DNA from: Melieria omissa
Lineage: Eukaryota; Arthropoda; Insecta; Diptera; Ulidiidae
Reading direction: 5' to 3'
NCBI GenBank assembly: GCA_963971225.1
Contig: OZ020269.1
Coordinates: 22,857,084-22,921,083 of the forward strand
Length of the DNA stretch: 64,000 nt
Made by a program: the position numbers and the translations under genes. The notes below the pieces were generated by a model. That model searched no databases. It was given only the letters and a program-made list of their open reading frames with translations, and had not been told where the DNA came from. Positions 23,787 through 33,641 of the stretch are shown piece by piece; position 1 is the stretch's first letter, and each line of letters opens with the position of its first letter.

Positions 23787-24257
23787 GGTGTCGAGTGTGA
23801 AATGGATCTCCTGCTGGGGATCTTGAGTAGCACAGGGCTCGGTCAAGCGATGTTACGGCCGTGGTACCGGAGGTACCCGACCGCTAGCCTCTGCCGCAGC
23901 CAAGACCGCAGTGCGTGGTGCGGAGCCACATCCTGCTCGAGGTGACACTGCTGCGGAGTCCGCTACAGCGAACACCCATACAGAACACTGCGGATCTAGA
24001 CTGGGAAGTCAATAAACATCTCCCCCCAAAATCAGGGTGTTATGCGACCCGTGCCCCTGATTGGTTTGCAGCCGGGGGGTGAAGTACCTGGCTGTGGGCG
24101 AACGGAGCCTCCCCGACACCGGGCCGAATCGGGTGTAGTACTTGGCCTTGCCATGGCAGAGGGGGCGCTGTCATGGTCGACCATCGTTTCGCCCCCACCT
24201 CCTCAGGCCCGCCGCGCTTGCCTTGTCGAGCAAAGCGGGCGATTATGATATGATGTC
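23787..24257 (+). promoter_or_regulatory. LINE B 5' UTR, likely internal promoter
   Basis: This region is markedly GC-richer than the surroundings and lies between the inner target duplication and the ORF1 start. Full-length insect non-LTR elements normally carry an internal Pol II promoter here. I can only infer this role, as no defined motif is certain. Confidence 0.5.
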
Positions 24258-25421
24258 ATGGCTTCTTCCGGTTTGGCCTCGGAACTCGCGGGAGACGAGG
24301 ATAACCTCTCCCTAACTGACTTGGACAACCTCTCAGGGCTAAGTCAGGACACATTAACTGAGAGCGTCGGGATGCGCGCCAGTGGCGCCATCCCGACACC
24401 CGTTTTACCGAGCGGACCGCAGACCTCCAGTGGAGAGAAGCGCGACGCGAAAAAACCTAAAAAGCGGACAGTGAAGGCCGCCTACAACCACGCCCTATTC
24501 GTTCTCGCTAAGATAGCTGAGAATGAAAAGAAGGGCGTAGCGGTCGAAAGGGACGCAGCCGACAAGCGAAGGTACCAGGCAGTCGTCGATGAGTACCTCG
24601 CAGCGCAGGCTCGAGCAGAAGAGCAGCCGACTACCAGCGGGAAGGCAGCTGCCATGTTAAAAAGGGTTAGGTCCCAGGATTCGTCCGAAAACCATGCCAA
24701 ACGAGTGAAGGACGCCAGAGGCGCCCCGCGGAGGAAACCGCACTCCTCGAGCGAGCAGGTCCGCCTCTTCAGTGAAGTGGCTAAGGACCAGCTCTGTATG
24801 GCATTGGTGGACGAGCTTAATAGCACGGGCCGGTCGATCAGCGAGCGATGGGATAAGATCGAGGCGAGGCTTTCCGACCTGGTGTTGGAAAAGCTGAGAG
24901 CAAAACCAGGATCTATCCCCAGTTTCGACTGTTCGGACGTGGTCAGGGGCCATCGGGTGATTAGATGTGACGACGAGGCCTCGAGGGTATTCTTGCTGGA
25001 GTGCGTCTGGGAGGGTCTGAAGCTCAGACTAGTACCGGCCAGCGAGATCCCCAAGAGACCGAGGGCGCGCATCTGGTTGCCTAAGGGGCAGACTGACCAT
25101 GCGAGAATAGTGGAGACACTCGCTCTGCAGAACCCGGAGGTGCCTATGGATGACTGGGTCATCATTAAGGCGGAGGAGCCCTCGAAGAACAGCCAGACAT
25201 TCGTGGTCCTGATCAACCCAGAGAGTGTTGAGGCCATCGAAAAGGCTGACGGAAAGCTGAGGTATGGCATCAGAAAGGCCAGGATCCGCGTCTGGACATC
25301 CGACGCGGGTACTGGTCAAGATGACATACCGGCCCTCAATCCAGATGAGGTGGAAGACACCAACAAGTTGTTGGACGACCTGGCGCTGGATGACAAGGAT
25401 AAACCCGGTAAAGATGCTTAG
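24258..25421 (+). CDS. LINE B ORF1, DUF4780-like RNA-binding protein
   Basis: This 387-residue protein is the element's nucleic-acid-binding ORF1. Residues 1-60 are acidic and Ser/Thr-rich. Residues 61-70 (KRDAKKPKKR) are strongly basic and could be a nuclear signal. Residues 80-125 are charged and probably helical, and 132-160 are again basic. From about 168 to 355 it has a domain beginning FSEVAKDQLCMALVDE, including VVRGHRVIRCDDEASRVF and RPRARIWLP. I recognise this as DUF4780-type, common in dipteran LOA-like elements. No CCHC zinc knuckles are present, unlike the ORF1 of Jockey or I. The ATG context is ATGTCATGG. The stop overlaps the ORF2 start, so ORF2 is likely translated by reinitiation. 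Confidence 0.85.
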   Translation: MASSGLASELAGDEDNLSLTDLDNLSGLSQDTLTESVGMRASGAIPTPVLPSGPQTSSGEKRDAKKPKKRTVKAAYNHALFVLAKIAENEKKGVAVERDAADKRRYQAVVDEYLAAQARAEEQPTTSGKAAAMLKRVRSQDSSENHAKRVKDARGAPRRKPHSSSEQVRLFSEVAKDQLCMALVDELNSTGRSISERWDKIEARLSDLVLEKLRAKPGSIPSFDCSDVVRGHRVIRCDDEASRVFLLECVWEGLKLRLVPASEIPKRPRARIWLPKGQTDHARIVETLALQNPEVPMDDWVIIKAEEPSKNSQTFVVLINPESVEAIEKADGKLRYGIRKARIRVWTSDAGTGQDDIPALNPDEVEDTNKLLDDLALDDKDKPGKDA

Positions 25422-28400
25422 GGTCGTGCAGGTGAACCTGAAGCACTCGAAGTGTGCTTCAGACAACCTGTCTGTTTTCCTCAGCGAGGAGAACGTGGAC
25501 CTCTGCATCCTACAGGAGCCCTGGGTCAGAGACTCCACGGTTAAGGGCCTAAACATCCACGGGTACAGTCTTCTGTACAGGGTCTCTTCAGGTACACCTA
25601 GAGCCTGCATATTAGCTAAGAAACATATTAACGCTTTTCTATGTTGCAGCCTGAGTAGTGACGACCTCGCCGTTGTGAGGCTCACGGACGCGCGAGGGCA
25701 ACCCCTAATGGTGGCGGCTTCTTACATGGCCCACGACAAGCCGGCACCACCAGCGGAGGTGCAGACATTAGTGGAGGCAGCCCGCAACGCCAAATGTGAC
25801 TTGCTGCTGGGGTGCGATGCTAACGCCAGGCACACACTTTGGGGCAGCAGCGAGGACAACGAAAGGGGTGAGTCTCTCTTCAACTTTATCTTAGACTATA
25901 ACCTTAGTGTCTGCAATTTGGGTAACACTCCTACCTTCACCTTCCCGAGCTCAGAGAGCTTTCAGGGGTGGGAGGAGGTACTCGACGTAACTCTGCTACT
26001 CGACCAGACGAACTTGAACATTGAGGGTTGGAGGGTGTCCGACAAAAAGTCTTTCTCGGACCACAAATATATCATGTTCAGCGTTGACACACCGGTGTGT
26101 ACTCCAAAAAAGTTTAGGAACCCACGGAGGACGGACTGGAACAGATATGAGAATATCGTGAGGTCCCAATTCCTAAGGTTCCCAAAATCTAGCATTAGCT
26201 CTATATCCGAGTTAGAGAAGAGAGCAAATCGGCTCGAAAAAACTCTCACTAGAGCATTTGACCAATCTTGTCCGATTCGTCACGAAAGGAAACCAATTCC
26301 ACCGTGGTGGAATAAGGAGCTTTCTGAGTTGAGGAGGGAGACCAGAAGAGTCTTTAATGAGTCCTACAGGACCAAGGTTTGGCAGCCATACAGGGAATGT
26401 CTGCGCAAATACAAGCGAGCTATTGGATCTGCCAAGAGGCAGTCTTGGCAAAACTTCTGTTCTTCGATTGAGAACGTTAAGGAAACGGCCAGGCTAAGCA
26501 AAGCTCTTGCCAAGGGATATTCACCCCCGACGCTTTTATACAGGCCGGATGGGACAGCCACGGAATCAGTGGCAGAGTCATTGGAACTCTTAACGTCCAC
26601 TCACTTCCCCGAATGCGATGTGACCGCACCCAGGGTGCTACCAGTTCGGAGCCCTAGGTCGAGAGCGGTCGCCCAGAAGGTGATCTCTAGGGAGATGACT
26701 CGCTGGGCTATCGGCTCCTTTTCCCCATACAAAAGTCCCGGTCCAGACCGAATTCTGCCCATCATGCTACAAAGAATGGGGGAAGGCGCGATGGACTGGC
26801 TTCGAGAGCTCTTTGTCAGCTGCATAGCACTGAACTATATACCCAAATCATGGCGGAAAGCCAGGGTGGTATACATACCAAAGGCAGGCAAAAGAGGACA
26901 TGTCCTTCCGAAGGACTTTAGGCCAATTAGCCTGACCTCGTTTGTGTTAAAAACGCTCGAGCGCGTACTGGACACGTATATAAGAGGAAGCCTGGAAGAG
27001 AACCATCTATCCACGGCTCAGCATGCGTACACGAAAGGTAAATCCACCGAGACTGCTCTGCATGAGGTCGTGAGGACCGTAGAGAGATCTCTGTCATTTA
27101 AAGAATATACCCTGGCGGCGTTTCTTGACATTGAAGGAGCATTTAATAACGTGGATAAGGAAGCCATAGTTAACTCCCTGATAGACCTACAGGTCGAGGG
27201 TTGCATATGTTCGTGGATTTCGGCTCTGCTAAGTAGCAGACAGATCCAGGCTGAACTCGGCAACTCGAGTATCACACGATATGCAAAGAGGGGGACACCC
27301 CAAGGAGGGGTAATATCTCCATTGTTATGGCTAATTACCTTGAACCCCATACTAAGGACTCTTAACCGAGGTGGGGTCAAGGTGATTGCGTACGCCGACG
27401 ACATCATCATTATGGTGACAGGGCCCTTCCTAGATACAATTAGTGGCATCTTGGAGGGTGCTCTGAGTACTCTGAGCAGCTGGGCCGCTCGATGCGGGCT
27501 TGGGATTAATCCTACCAAAACAGAGCTGCTACTGTTTACAAGAAAGTACAAAGTTCCCCCATTTCGATTGCCGAAGCTCAACGGTAGCGAGCTCAGGCTA
27601 TCCTCAGAAGCTAAATATCTTGGAGTCATATTAGACACCAAACTTAGCTGGAAATCTAATATACAGGAGAGGGCAAGAAAAGCACTGGTAGCGTACTACT
27701 CGTGCAGCAGACTCTTCGGTAAAAAATGGGGCCTACAACCGAAGATGGTGCGTTGGACCTATACAGCGATAGTTCGACCCATTCTCACGTACGGAGCACT
27801 GGTGTGGTGGCCGGCGTTAGAGAAGAACCACAACGTCAATAGACTTAATGCAGTGCAGAGGGCGGCGTGTGTCGGGATTACGGGGGCCTTGAGGTCCTGC
27901 CCTTCTGATGCTTTAAATACGCTTCTTCATCTGCTGCCGATTGAATCTTTTATTAGACGGACCGCCGCCTCTAGCGCATTGAGACTGAGAGAATCATCTC
28001 AATGGACGGAAAGACCTTACGGACACAGTAGCATCCTCACGAAGGTTCCGACGGACCTAAGGGGAGATACGGACTACACCAAAGAATGTGCCGACTTTGG
28101 TGTTAGGTTTTCCACGCTCTTTCCCTCCAGAAGGGAATGGGAGCGTTACGCAACTGTTTTTACAAACGTAGAAACCTCCCTTTACACAGACGGTTCAAAG
28201 ATGGACTGTGGTGTTGGGGCAGGTGTTTACTCCAGGGATCTGGTTGTGGAAAAAGCTTTTCACCTACCGGATTTCTGCAGTGTTTTTCAAGCGGAAGTCT
28301 TTGCAATAAGAGAAGCCTGCAGGATTCTCCTACAGCAAGAAATCCAGAGTAGGGATGTTTTCATCTTTTCAGACAGCCAAGCAGCCATCAAGGCACTCAC

Positions 28401-29007
28401 CAAGCCCATAGTGAAATCTAAACTGGTCAGGGACTGTAAAGAATTGCTAGGGTTGGTGGGTGGCCGGGTGGATCTTACCATCTGCTGGATACCCGGTCAC
28501 GCGGGTATCAGCGGAAACGAGTCAGCCGACGAGTTGGCCAAGGTGGGATCCGCCATGGACTCACAGCCCGAAAGGGTGGCACCGCCTTTAAGTGCAAGGC
28601 TACAACAGATAAAGGAAAATTTCCTTAGGAAGGCGGACAGTAGGTGGAGCAATCTTGACAGCTGCAGAGTGGCTCGACAGATCTGGCCACGCTACGACTC
28701 CCACAGAACCAACGACCTGCTGCTAAATTCTCGTAGGAATGTTTCTAGGCTGACGGCCGTGATCACGGGTCACTGGCCGATTGGCCTACACGCAGCGAGA
28801 TTGGGAATCCCCCACAACCCCTTTTGCAGAAGCTGCAGAGAAACCAACGAGAGTGAGACACTCGAGCACTTCCTCTGCGGCTGCCCTGCCTTAGCATTTA
28901 AAAGACTAAATTCCTTGGGGAACAGTCTGATTAGCTCTCTAGCTGATCTGTCTGAAATAAGACTAAAATGCATCAAGTCCTATTTGGACGATGCTGGTTG
29001 GCTTTAG
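25414..29007 (+). CDS. LINE B ORF2: endonuclease, reverse transcriptase, RNase H
   Basis: The start is ATG at 25414, which overlaps the ORF1 stop in ATGCTTAG. The open frame also extends 50 codons upstream, but that part lies wholly within ORF1. The product is 1197 residues. The EEP endonuclease covers 1-225: N8, E35 (LQEPW), GCDANARHTLWGS (133-145) and the SDH triad end at 215-217. Reverse transcriptase covers about 430-760: FLDIEGAF (D572), GTPQGGVISPLLW (627-639) and YADD (660-663). RNase H covers about 920-1045: D926, E961, D987, H1029 and D1039. A terminal zinc knuckle starts CRSC at 1138-1141, with H1152 and C1157. It would nick target DNA and copy the RNA by target-primed reverse transcription. 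No stop or missing catalytic residue was found. Confidence 0.93.
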   Translation: MLRVVQVNLKHSKCASDNLSVFLSEENVDLCILQEPWVRDSTVKGLNIHGYSLLYRVSSGTPRACILAKKHINAFLCCSLSSDDLAVVRLTDARGQPLMVAASYMAHDKPAPPAEVQTLVEAARNAKCDLLLGCDANARHTLWGSSEDNERGESLFNFILDYNLSVCNLGNTPTFTFPSSESFQGWEEVLDVTLLLDQTNLNIEGWRVSDKKSFSDHKYIMFSVDTPVCTPKKFRNPRRTDWNRYENIVRSQFLRFPKSSISSISELEKRANRLEKTLTRAFDQSCPIRHERKPIPPWWNKELSELRRETRRVFNESYRTKVWQPYRECLRKYKRAIGSAKRQSWQNFCSSIENVKETARLSKALAKGYSPPTLLYRPDGTATESVAESLELLTSTHFPECDVTAPRVLPVRSPRSRAVAQKVISREMTRWAIGSFSPYKSPGPDRILPIMLQRMGEGAMDWLRELFVSCIALNYIPKSWRKARVVYIPKAGKRGHVLPKDFRPISLTSFVLKTLERVLDTYIRGSLEENHLSTAQHAYTKGKSTETALHEVVRTVERSLSFKEYTLAAFLDIEGAFNNVDKEAIVNSLIDLQVEGCICSWISALLSSRQIQAELGNSSITRYAKRGTPQGGVISPLLWLITLNPILRTLNRGGVKVIAYADDIIIMVTGPFLDTISGILEGALSTLSSWAARCGLGINPTKTELLLFTRKYKVPPFRLPKLNGSELRLSSEAKYLGVILDTKLSWKSNIQERARKALVAYYSCSRLFGKKWGLQPKMVRWTYTAIVRPILTYGALVWWPALEKNHNVNRLNAVQRAACVGITGALRSCPSDALNTLLHLLPIESFIRRTAASSALRLRESSQWTERPYGHSSILTKVPTDLRGDTDYTKECADFGVRFSTLFPSRREWERYATVFTNVETSLYTDGSKMDCGVGAGVYSRDLVVEKAFHLPDFCSVFQAEVFAIREACRILLQQEIQSRDVFIFSDSQAAIKALTKPIVKSKLVRDCKELLGLVGGRVDLTICWIPGHAGISGNESADELAKVGSAMDSQPERVAPPLSARLQQIKENFLRKADSRWSNLDSCRVARQIWPRYDSHRTNDLLLNSRRNVSRLTAVITGHWPIGLHAARLGIPHNPFCRSCRETNESETLEHFLCGCPALAFKRLNSLGNSLISSLADLSEIRLKCIKSYLDDAGWL

Positions 29008-29126
29008 AGCCCAGTATTTTCTCCCACGCAGGGAAGACCCAGACGAGGAGGCGACAACAAAACGGCACATAGTGCTACTTGAGTGTGCTCTGAGAGCACG
29101 CAGTCGCTGCTACCTACCTACCTACC
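29008..29126 (+). other. LINE B 3' UTR and (CTAC)n tail
   Basis: About 100 bp follow the ORF2 stop and end in CTACCTACCTACC. LINE tails of this group are short tandem repeats rather than poly(A). GAGTGTGCTCTGAGAGCAC near 29081-29100 can form a small hairpin. Confidence 0.7.
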
Positions 29127-29155
29127 TTGCCTCGTAAATGAATAATACTACTTAG

Positions 29156-29439
29156 ATCTATTGGCTTTTTAATACCCGGCCTTCGCTATTCAAGATGGAC
29201 GCGCATTGAAAAACCTCATGTATCGATTTTTTTCTTAAATTCTTGAAAAATACTTATAATATTCAGATCTGCATAAAACGGATACTTTATAATTTATATA
29301 ATAATATAATTTTTTATTATAATAAAATTTGTTTAGATTTGTACCTTCGATTCGTTAACGAGTCATAGAAATTACTTTAACTATATGTTTGGAATTTTTG
29401 TTATTACGATAAACTTATCTAATCTAAAGTTTATGTTTT
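29156..29439. other. AT-rich non-coding sequence
   Basis: Low-complexity A/T sequence between the LINE insertion and the BEL/Pao remnant. Nothing is recognised. Confidence 0.5.
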
Positions 29440-30201
29440 TTATATTTTATTTGGAACGTTTGGCTTTCTAATAAAATATTTGTTTGCCACGCCTTTCCTA
29501 TTAAAGATGGCGGGCATTGAAGAAAACCACATATTTTGAATTTTCTGAAATTTAAGACTTGTGCGACGAAAAAATGGTATCAATATGGCTCTTTGGGTTC
29601 CAATAAAGGTTGTGAAATTGTCCGACATGATTTTGTGGGGGAGGGCTCGTCTTCCAACGAATCTGGCAAATGCAGCGCAGAATGCTTCTGTGGTGAGGTT
29701 AGAGCATACTTCCAAGTATATGGAACTACGAAATAACCTTTGATAAAGGTTGCCGTTCGAAGTTGAGAAGCTTTGATCTGGAACGGGCCGGCAAAATCAA
29801 CATCTGTTGTCGAGAAAAGAATTAAAAATGTGCAACGTTCTGGCGGGAGAACGATAACCTGTGATTGAACCTTTTGTCTTTGTATCGTGCACATCTTACA
29901 TATAGGAATGCATTTTGTGATCTGCAGTTTCAGATGGGGAATGTAAAACTCTTGACGAGCCATTCTAAACATGAGTCGAAGTTCTGCGTGTAGGAGAAGA
30001 GAACTATGGAGGAATTCAAGATATAACTTGCAGAATCGAGAAGCATCGAGAAGCATCGGGTCTGATTATCGGACGTCGTTCATTGTAAGTAAGCGCAGCC
30101 TGGGCCAATCTACCATTAACCCTAAGTAAACCGTCCTTGTCGAGGAAAGGATTGAGAGTTAATATCTTGCTTTTTCTGGGGGGGGGGGGCTTGTTGGACA
30201 A
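29440..30201 (-). pseudogene. BEL/Pao retrotransposon integrase region, broken
   Basis: Three minus-strand frames, read from right to left, correspond to consecutive parts of a BEL/Pao polyprotein. At 30016-30201: LNPFLDKDGLLRVNGRL and NERRPII, the segment just before the integrase zinc finger. At 29580-30056: RMARQEFYIPHLKLQITKCI and CTIQRQK, with LPPERC and VDFAGPFQIK, the zinc-binding region and first Asp motif. At 29440-29715: LTTEAFCAAFARFVGRR and SDNFTTFIGTQR, the second Asp motif, where Phe stands in the usual Gly position. The frames are joined by frameshifts, so no functional protein can be made. No LTRs were seen. Confidence 0.8.
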
Positions 30202-30469
30202 TAATGAAATTTCTATGTAATAGAAACGTGTTTGAGCTAACGATATGAGTCTCGTTCTGACGAAGTGAATCTCATTCTGGACACGAATGGATTTAGGTTT
30301 AGAGAAGAGTTTCTCTTTTTTTAGAGAGTCCGAGTCCGAGAGTCCGATCGAGGATATCTGATGGATCCTCTATTGCGAGATCAACTTGGACTTTCCACTG
30401 TTCAGGTAGAGCAGCAGTGGCGGTAGTTGATTTCGGCCAGACTTCTTCAAGGGATTGGTGTAAAGCCCG

Positions 30470-30645
30470 GTTTCCTCATAAAATGGAACCAATTTATCAA
30501 AAATTTGTTGTCTATCAATGAATGATGATCGAAATTCCCCGATGGGTGCGGTTCTCACCCCTAAAGAAAATCCAACTCTATGGATTCTGCGACGCTTCAG
30601 AGAAGGCATACTGCGCAACTTTATGTCTGTGCACCACAATAGTTT
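30470..30645 (+). pseudogene. BEL/Pao RNase H fragment in opposite orientation
   Basis: On the + strand, [13 protein letters not shown] (near 30500) and then, after a frameshift, [20 protein letters not shown] (near 30560-30620) match the start of the BEL/Pao RNase H (the GFCDAS motif). This strand is opposite to the integrase remnant at 29440-30201, although an intact element has both on one strand. The region is thus inverted relative to its neighbour, or two copies are abutted. The minus open frame over this area is a shadow. Confidence 0.65.
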
Positions 30646-30845
30646 TTTAAGTCGGTCAAACGGCCTTTGAAAAAATTCAAATTGCCTGATATAGTTGACC
30701 GAAAAAATAAAAGTTACAAAATAACTGTTATTATAAAATAATAGTAAAAAAGAACAGTTATTTTTGCCTGAAAAAATAAAAGACACAAAAAACTCTTATT
30801 TTTGTCGGGAAAAATAAAAAATAACCGTTAGAATCAGACTTTTTT

Positions 30846-31165
30846 GATAAAAACTTTTCTTCTTCTTCTTCTTGACTGGCACGACAGCCCGATTACGAGA
30901 CTAAGGCCTAGCTACCCGCAACCAACCGTGTTGTGCGTGCGAATGCTTTTTACAAGGTTGGAAGGGACCTACAGTTTTATGCCGATTCCGAACGGCGAGA
31001 AGGGAGCTTTTTCATAGGCAATTTTACTCTCAGTGGTTTGCCATTTCCTGCTGAGAGGACAGCCGCCGAAAGAAAAATTGTTGTTTTTATTTTTTTCGGT
31101 GTTAACGCAACGGAGTATTGAACTAGAATACGTTTAGATCTGTTCAGATGAGCTACAGAGGGCGC
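30846..31165 (-). mobile_element. tRNA-derived SINE with (GAA)n tail (copy 2)
   Basis: On the minus strand the head has an A box TAGCTCATCTG (31145-31155) and, about 20 bases on, a decayed B box GTTCAATACTC (31114-31124). The body contains CAGCAGGAAATGGCAAACCACTGAGAGT, then AAAAAGCTCCCTTCTCGCCGTTCGGAATCGG and AAACTGTAGGTCCCTTCC. It ends in GAA repeats (30846-30865). I recall this body as a very common repeat of tephritid genomes. It also matches 12450-12715, and its central part matches 63228-63298. The + open frame at 30933-31121 is a by-product. Confidence 0.8.
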
Positions 31166-31170
31166 AAAAG

Positions 31171-32700
31171 TGTTCAAAAATCAAATTTGTATCTGCGATT
31201 ACGAACAAATACCATCATCGATCTTGCTTAAACTAATTTTCCGTGCCTTTTTTCACCTAATTTTGCTCTCTACAATAATTTTACAATAAAACCTTTCTCA
31301 AAATATCAGATCGAAATGGGTTAAGTAATTATTTCGCTTCCTCAAACCACTTTCTGGTCTGTCTACAAAGAATATGTTTGCCATAAAAACTGCGCTATAT
31401 TTTACAACAAATGTTTCCATCGAAAGCAATAATTCATGTATTGTGTGTTTGTATATAATTGGTGCACACATTCATACAAAAACCACCAAATGACTCACGA
31501 ACGTCTCGCTCGCGCAAAGGAAACCCATTGACATAAATTATAAATATTGCAATTTAAAGCGACCGGACGCTAACAAGCGCACCAAACACAAAGTAAATAA
31601 TGGTTTTCCTGGCTGGCATGAATAAAGAAAAGTAAAATAATATCCTTAGGCAACGGATGACATTAACCTCAAACAAAGAGCAAACAGAGCACAAACGAAA
31701 AAAAATTGTAAAACGGAAAAAGACTCGGGCCATTTGGCCAACCTAGATGCGGCGCCCCAACTGGCACACGAATGTAATTCAGAACACAAAAATAAAAATA
31801 AGCTCGTTTCAGTGCAGCCTATGGGCACACAAACACACACACACATACTACACATGCACTGCGGCACAGCCACACAGTGAGCAGCGAGTGGAAGTGGAAA
31901 AATTAAACCACAAGCAGAGGCAGTGGGCAGCGGACACACGCGGCAACGCATCTCAGGGCAAAAGCGCTGCCAAATTGAGAGCGCAGAATTATGGTCGACA
32001 GACGCTGGTATGGTTGGCGGGCAGGCGGGCGCCCAGATGCCATTAAACTTGCGCGACTGCACATGATCGAATCGTAATCAAAAAGTCAACTTGCGCAAAG
32101 ACTTGTGCAGATACATATTTTGCTTCAAAAAGTAAACGAAAAAAAAATGCCAAGCGACAATTGCATTAAAACTCAACTGACGGCAAAATTGAAACTTGCA
32201 ACATGGGCCGCCGCGCACAAACTGGTCCGCGTTGCGCGTGCCGTATGGCCGCACTGACCGGTTGAGTGGCGAACAGCCGGTTGCACTGTTTGGCTGTTAG
32301 ACTGATAGATGGCCAGATGAAACGGCAGCGCAACAGATAGCGAGACATGCAAGCGAACGCGCAATGCGAGATTGCTGCACTCTGTGTTCTTGTTGTTGTT
32401 GCTGTCGACTTTGAGCGCTATCTGTGCGACGGCGCAATGTAATTGACACAATTTGAATATAAGCCGGCAGTTGGGCGATAATGCGGCACATGTCCGATAC
32501 ACTGGGCAGCGATGTCAATCAGCCGAATATCAAAAGCTCGCCATCGCCATTCTGAATGAATTTCTCGTAGAGCATTGGAGACGAGGCAATGCGTTGGCGT
32601 TGTGTTGGGCGTAGTTGTGTTTCAGAAAGTCAAAGTATTTAAGAAAAATAAGAGTTATAAAAGTAACTAAATAATAAATAAGGAATTGTAAAAAAAGTTA
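31171..32700. other. Non-coding unique sequence
   Basis: Mixed-composition DNA with (CA)n at 31831-31846 and a GC-rich patch at 32180-32520 in which several frames stay open on the minus strand. No domain or splice structure is convincing. Confidence 0.5.
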
Positions 32701-33165
32701 TTAATTGAAATTTATTAATTACACTGCACAACAAAATCAAAGTTTTTTTTAAATAACAAGGTTCTGACAACGGATTCTGGTAGAGGGAACCAAACAAAAA
32801 TATACGTGTATCGGCGTTTTGAAAGTTTACGTCTGAATTTTTTTTTGAGGGGGGTCAAAGTTGTCCCCTTTTTGCTCATTCTTATGGTGAATTGGCATAC
32901 GAAAACCATGTTAACCTCACATTTTAGGTATATGGTGTGTTCAGCAATTTGGCGTAAAACACTACGAGGAACATTTTTGTGAAGCATTTTAACCCTGTAG
33001 CTCCTATTTTTATGGGTCAATTTGACCCATTTTTCTAAAATGCCAAAAATGTCCTGTAAAGCAGGACTTTTTAAGGACAAAATGTACCACAAAAATATTC
33101 GCCATAAAATTCTACTATAGGTCTCTGAATACCTTAAAGCTCCGAAATTAACTTGAACGCCAGAA

Positions 33166-33641
33166 TTAACCCATATCGGCCCAATGTTCGATTAATCGAA
33201 CAGTAAATGTTAGCATTTTCCATAAATTTTTTTGGGTTCTTTTTTCAAACTTTACACGTGAAAGTTTTGCATAATATGAGATGGTCTGATTTGTAATAAA
33301 TAATAACAAAAGTTAACATGGTATATTTTTTTTTGACATAATTTCAAAAGCACCGAAAAACATTAAAAACAATAATATTTAAAAAAGTAACTATGTAGTC
33401 TTGTTAAAAACTTTTCCCATAAAACCAATATTATAGCCACAATATATATCTATAGTACCTAACTATAAATATATATTGTATATATATATATTCGATTTAT
33501 TAAACACCATATATCTCGAAAACCAAAAATCGGAAAATTTTTTTGACCCCAAATTTGAATTGTCCGACCCCATTTTACCTTAAAAAAAACTGTTTCATTC
33601 GAATATTGACAAAAAAACATCGCTGGGCTTAAATGGGTTAA
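33166..33641. mobile_element. TTAA-flanked MITE, 468 bp (piggyBac-like)
   Basis: TTAA lies at 33166-33169 and 33638-33641. The left end CCCATATCGGCCCA and the reverse-complemented right end CCCATTTAAGCCCA agree at 11 of 14 positions. The interior is AT-rich with a (TA)n stretch near 33440-33500 and no open frame. Another TTAACCCTGTAG end at 32989 lies just outside and may belong to an older element into which this one inserted. Confidence 0.65.

Larger units (their letters stand above)
23787..29122 (+). mobile_element. LINE B: full-length LOA-like non-LTR retrotransposon
   Basis: The 13-bp sequence TACCTTGCCTCGT occurs at 23774-23786 and again at 29123-29135, at the two edges of the element, and fits its target-site duplication within LINE A. 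Between them lie a GC-rich 5' UTR of about 470 bp, ORF1 (24258-25421), ORF2 (25414-29007) and a short 3' UTR ending in a (CTAC)n tail (29109-29126). Both ORFs are uninterrupted and all catalytic motifs I checked are present, so it is a young copy and possibly active. Assignment to the LOA side of the I/R1/LOA group rests on the ORF1 type, the GCDANA..TLWGS endonuclease motif and the RNase H. The exact clade is inferred. Confidence 0.85.
22804..29155 (-). mobile_element. LINE A: 5'-truncated, minus-strand LINE, split by LINE B
   Basis: The 12-bp sequence AATACTACTTAG occurs at 22804-22815 and 29144-29155, flanking everything between, and fits a target-site duplication for this older insertion. 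The 3' end of the element lies at the left, where its minus-strand tail is four CCTAA units (seen as TTAGG repeats at 22813-22832). Its body runs to about 23786, is interrupted by LINE B, and resumes for only a few bases (about 29136-29143). The coding part is a pseudogene of RNase H and the ORF2 C-terminus. Upstream RT is missing, so it was truncated at insertion. Confidence 0.75.

Noticed and set aside
24482..25270. 262-codon minus-strand open frame
   Set aside because: It lies entirely opposite ORF1 of LINE B and has no motif. It is a shadow.
27018..27641. 207-codon minus-strand open frame
   Set aside because: Antisense of the reverse transcriptase domain of ORF2, with no independent support.
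30370..30786. 138-codon minus-strand frame
   Set aside because: The BEL/Pao motif in this stretch is on the + strand, so the minus frame is a shadow.
30933..31121. 62-codon + frame that looks protein-like
   Set aside because: Falls inside a SINE on the minus strand. It is a by-product of the repeat.
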